A stretch of DNA of 64,000 bases, from positions 8,701,506 through 8,765,505 of the forward strand of contig CM022670.1 in the NCBI GenBank assembly GCA_012295275.1, written 5' to 3'. Positions 54,201 to 64,000 of the stretch are shown here, in pieces. The translations under genes and the position numbers were made by a program. Each line of letters begins with the position of its first letter. The stretch's first letter is position 1. The notes under the pieces were generated by a model. It saw only the letters and a list, made by a program, of their open reading frames with translations. It ran no database searches and was not told where the DNA came from. Source of the stretch: Chrysomallon squamiferum. Lineage: Eukaryota; Mollusca; Gastropoda; Neomphalida; Peltospiridae.

Positions 54201-54456
54201 TGGACCATACTTTTCTGCTATTTTTGCCATCTCAGCAGCAGTACCAACTTCAATGGGTGTGGCAAATGGGATAAAGGGAAGACCTCCCATGTCACCAATG
54301 ACCAGAAAACGCAAACTGTCCACTGCGTAACAACCTGCAGTTTGAAGAAATAACCTAAGAATATTTAAGTATACATTAATTTATAATAACACGGATAAAC
54401 TTTACAGTTACTAAAGTATCTACTATTAAAAAAAAATAATAAAAAATAAATAAATA

Positions 54457-54490
<34 letters not shown>

Positions 54491-54612
54491 TACGAAAAAA
54501 AATAAATAAAATATAATAAAATAAGGTATTAATAGTAGTAGTAGTATCTAATTTACTGCTCAAATTATCATTATTGCTTGATGACGGATTTTCTTATTCT
54601 GCATTATTAGCA

Positions 54613-54654
<42 letters not shown>

Positions 54655-54732
54655 GTAATTATTTGTACCTGTTGCACCAAGCATAACCAACAGTGCTATT
54701 GAATGCGGAAAACTTTTGTTTAGATTCGCCAT
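51209..54732 (-). CDS. ACP5: Tartrate-resistant (purple) acid phosphatase type 5, with one apparent 1-nt deletion
   Basis: Minus-strand exons are 54669-54732, 54130-54334, 53325-53449, 52696-52896, 52118-52265 and 51209-51454 (TAG), giving about 329 aa; human ACP5 has 325. It is a secreted/lysosomal binuclear Fe-Fe/Fe-Zn phosphatase hydrolysing phosphomonoesters at acid pH. The first ~24 residues form a signal peptide (hydrophobic IALLVMLGA). The metal-ligand motifs are all present in order: [34 protein letters not shown] and SGHDHN. The usual GDWGG is GDMGG here. A potential N-glycosylation site, NVS, follows GNHDHRG. In exon 2 the frame breaks at LGDNFYF: the C-run at 54180-54182 (G-run on the coding strand) is three bases and four are needed. 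All other exons and both flanking frames are normal, so an assembly indel is more likely than a pseudogene. Confidence 0.95.
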
Positions 54733-55047
54733 TTTCTGACACTTGTGACAGTCCTTGATTAACGTGACTTTTAACAATCAAAGTATCTAATTAAGAACTT
54801 TGCTCTTTCACTCTGTCAATGATAGTAAATTAAGTGCAGTCCATCGCTCTTAGTTATATTAGGTGACAGTAATGACACAGGGGATATTACTTTAACATCA
54901 CGTACTTAACCAGATCTTGTGATCTTTTTTCATATTATTTCCGGCCATATCTTCGGGAATCGTCGTATAACTTCGGATTTCTTTCTGACATCCGAAAACA
55001 TTTGTAACTTATCACCCAAGCCTTTACACATTTCGGGTGTAAGAAAG

Positions 55048-55089
<42 letters not shown>

Positions 55090-56471
55090 GTTTATTTTAT
55101 TTTTCACAGTAAATTTATAGTTTTTATTCTACTGGAAGGAGTATATTTAAAATATCCTTCGGAAAGAATAAATTCCACTAAACAAAAAAACAAAAACAAA
55201 CAAACAACAACAAAAATAACACCCCACCAACAAAAAATAATAAAAATAAATTTATTGAAAACTGTTTAATATTGAAATTATATTCCAAATATTTTGTGAA
55301 TGAAAATGAATTTTATGAAGATGACCACCTACTTTGAAATTTCCTTTTCAAGATGGCGACATCATTACATTATATATAAACCATCGACAGTAATAACAAC
55401 AGCTTTTAGAAATAATGACAATTAAACAGATTAAATTGTATAAACGTCACAAAAAAAGGTAATTTGTCTCTTTTAATACACAATCTGAAGAACTAAAACA
55501 ATGAACAATTAATATGTATTTTATTTAAACCGGTATCACATCCTCTCTATTTCCATATCTAACTACAACATATAAAGTTTTAAAATATCACAGAAACGAT
55601 ATTATATTTTATTAAGAGCTAACCACTTCAATAGCAGAAACTGACTGCAAATATATCTATATATATATATAATGAAACAATAAATAAATATAACTGAGAA
55701 TATCTGCCATCAAATTACTTCCTTGTGCCATAATGTTGTGACAGTATTAGGTTTTTACATTTAGTTTTCATATTTCTTTAGTAACATAAATTATTTAACT
55801 TGCTGACACAAGACAACTGAAATAAAAAATAATTCAAATGTCGCTTAAAATAATTCAAAAGACATACATGTATCCAATACTTTAAATAAGATAATTAACA
55901 ACAACAATTCCTTTCATTAAATAAACAAATGTGAGATTACATGTTTATAGATCTCTCCTTTCCATTTTCAAAACTACCACTCAAACTATGATGTAAAAAC
56001 TAAAACTACGTAATAGTTCAAGATACACCCTCTTTTATTATCCAATATTAGCTTATGATAAAATTTAATAAAAATTCAGTCGAAGCAGTGAAAGTGTACC
56101 GAATACAGAGTAACGTTATGAAATAAAATAAATAAATAATATTCCACAAAAAATCGAAGTGAAAAGTAATAATCACTAACAAATTAAATAAATAATAAAA
56201 AAATAAAAATAAAATAAAAATAAAACAAAACAAAAAAAAAAAAAATACAAAATAATAAATAAATAAATAATCATAATTTTTTGCTATTATTATATTATTA
56301 ATATTTACGTTCCTTTTTATTTTTATTTTTATTATTATTTTTTTGTGCGAAGTGTGTGACATTAATGTCTTTAAAGCATGATCGAAATATTCTAGAATGT
56401 CCTCAAACCAACAAATAAAAAAATGAAACAAAACAGAAGATGAAGAAAAACTGCTGGCACATCCAAAAAGT
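54733..56471. other. ACP5 upstream region and spacer to the next minus-strand gene
   Basis: The ACP5 promoter should lie just above 54733. A long T-run is at about 55050-55083. AAGATGGCGAC at 55350-55360 is a YY1-like element that opens only an 8-codon frame. The right part (55500-56471) should be the 3' UTR of the ZU5/death-domain gene, with AT-rich repeats. No other gene is seen. Confidence 0.6.
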
Positions 56472-63334
<6,863 letters not shown>

Positions 63335-63668
63335 CTATAATAATAATAATAATAATAACAATTACAATAACAAAAACAATAATAATATGAATAATATGAA
63401 TAATAACAATGATAACAGTTACAATAACAACAGTAATAATAATATGGATAATATAAACATGAATATGAATAATAAGGAAGGAAGGAAGAATTTAAAGTCA
63501 AATCATAATATTTGTAGTACACAGCACTACAAAACAATTTATATATGCCTTAAGATTGATTTATTTACTATATTGCATCTTCACGATAATTTATGTATGC
63601 GTCCTTTGAAGTACGTTTTATTAGTGTTATATTTGTTATTGTGATTTTATACTTTCAAGCTGTTATCA

Positions 63669-63738
<70 letters not shown>

Positions 63739-64000
63739 TGATCCGGCTTCGTTAATAATAAAGTACGAACACAAACATTTGAACGTCGTCATTTCAGCCT
63801 GTCACGACTGGGTGTCATGACGTCACTGCGTATTAATTTTGACGGACTGAAATTTACTCGCTTCTAGAAGAAATGTTGAAGAAAATCTGTACGTCTCGTA
63901 CGCGCTGACGTCACGACTATAGAAGAATGCTGGAGCAAGCTATTTGTTTTTTGACTGAATTCAGTTCTTGTGACATTTCATTATTAATTAAGTGTGGAAA
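63335..64000. promoter_or_regulatory. Repeat-rich upstream region ending in a CpG-richer, CRE-bearing block
   Basis: 63336-63480 is AAT/AAC/ATG-rich repeat and 63671-63737 is (GT)n. From about 63780 the sequence becomes richer in CpG and carries two perfect TGACGTCA palindromes at 63818-63825 and 63906-63913. This could be the promoter of the minus-strand ZU5/death-domain gene or of a plus-strand gene beyond the window. I could not find a first exon joining in phase 2 to the exon starting at 63334. Confidence 0.35.
63671..63737. repeat. (GT)n microsatellite
   Basis: About 66 bp of uninterrupted GT immediately before the CpG-richer terminal block. Confidence 0.96.

Overview
This is AT-rich animal nuclear DNA. 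It carries five conserved intron-rich protein-coding genes and one small putative gene, all with GT-AG introns of roughly 0.1-6.5 kb. The introns and spacers are full of (CT/GA)n, (GT)n, (TA)n, (AAT)n and (AAAT)n microsatellites and long poly-T/poly-A runs. The gene set and the repeat style fit a bilaterian invertebrate, most likely a lophotrochozoan such as a mollusc. I cannot name the species. The track of short open frames is mostly low-complexity noise; the real genes only appear after splicing by eye.

Layout, left to right. 1-12.5 kb: a small plus-strand gene for a ~61-residue protein with an N-terminal MGCSGS acylation motif (2427-12451), with a MITE-like inverted-repeat element (~6.84-7.37 kb) and a perfect 62-bp palindrome (~7.91-7.97 kb) in its large first intron. 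16.5-20.4 kb: EIF3H, plus strand, six exons. 22.9-27.6 kb: SGTA-type co-chaperone, minus strand, eleven exons, convergent with EIF3H. 31.9-49.7 kb: a two-RRM, RS-rich splicing factor of the SREK1/SRSF11 family, plus strand, eighteen exons, including an array of tiny symmetric exons. 51.2-54.7 kb: tartrate-resistant (purple) acid phosphatase ACP5, minus strand, six exons, convergent with the splicing factor. 56.5-63.3 kb: a minus-strand gene whose product reads as ZU5-UPA-death domain followed by a further helical, possibly CARD-like, C-terminal region. Its 5' end is not resolved and may lie outside the window.

The neighbours do not form a pathway: translation initiation, tail-anchored protein/proteostasis co-chaperone, splicing regulation, secreted/lysosomal phosphatase and a putative death-fold signalling protein. 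Three of the conserved genes (SGTA exon 1, SREK1/SRSF11 last exon, ACP5 exon 2) each show exactly one apparent 1-nt frameshift with otherwise intact splicing and active-site residues. Two of the three fall in a homopolymer. The simplest reading is uncorrected indel errors in a long-read assembly rather than three pseudogenes.

The most interesting items are the ZU5-UPA-death-(CARD-like) gene with a TF-SS motif where FIIND-type proteins cleave themselves, the array of duplicated 33-42-nt phase-2 exons in the splicing factor, and that protein's mixture of SREK1-like RRM2 with an SRSF11-like C-terminus.
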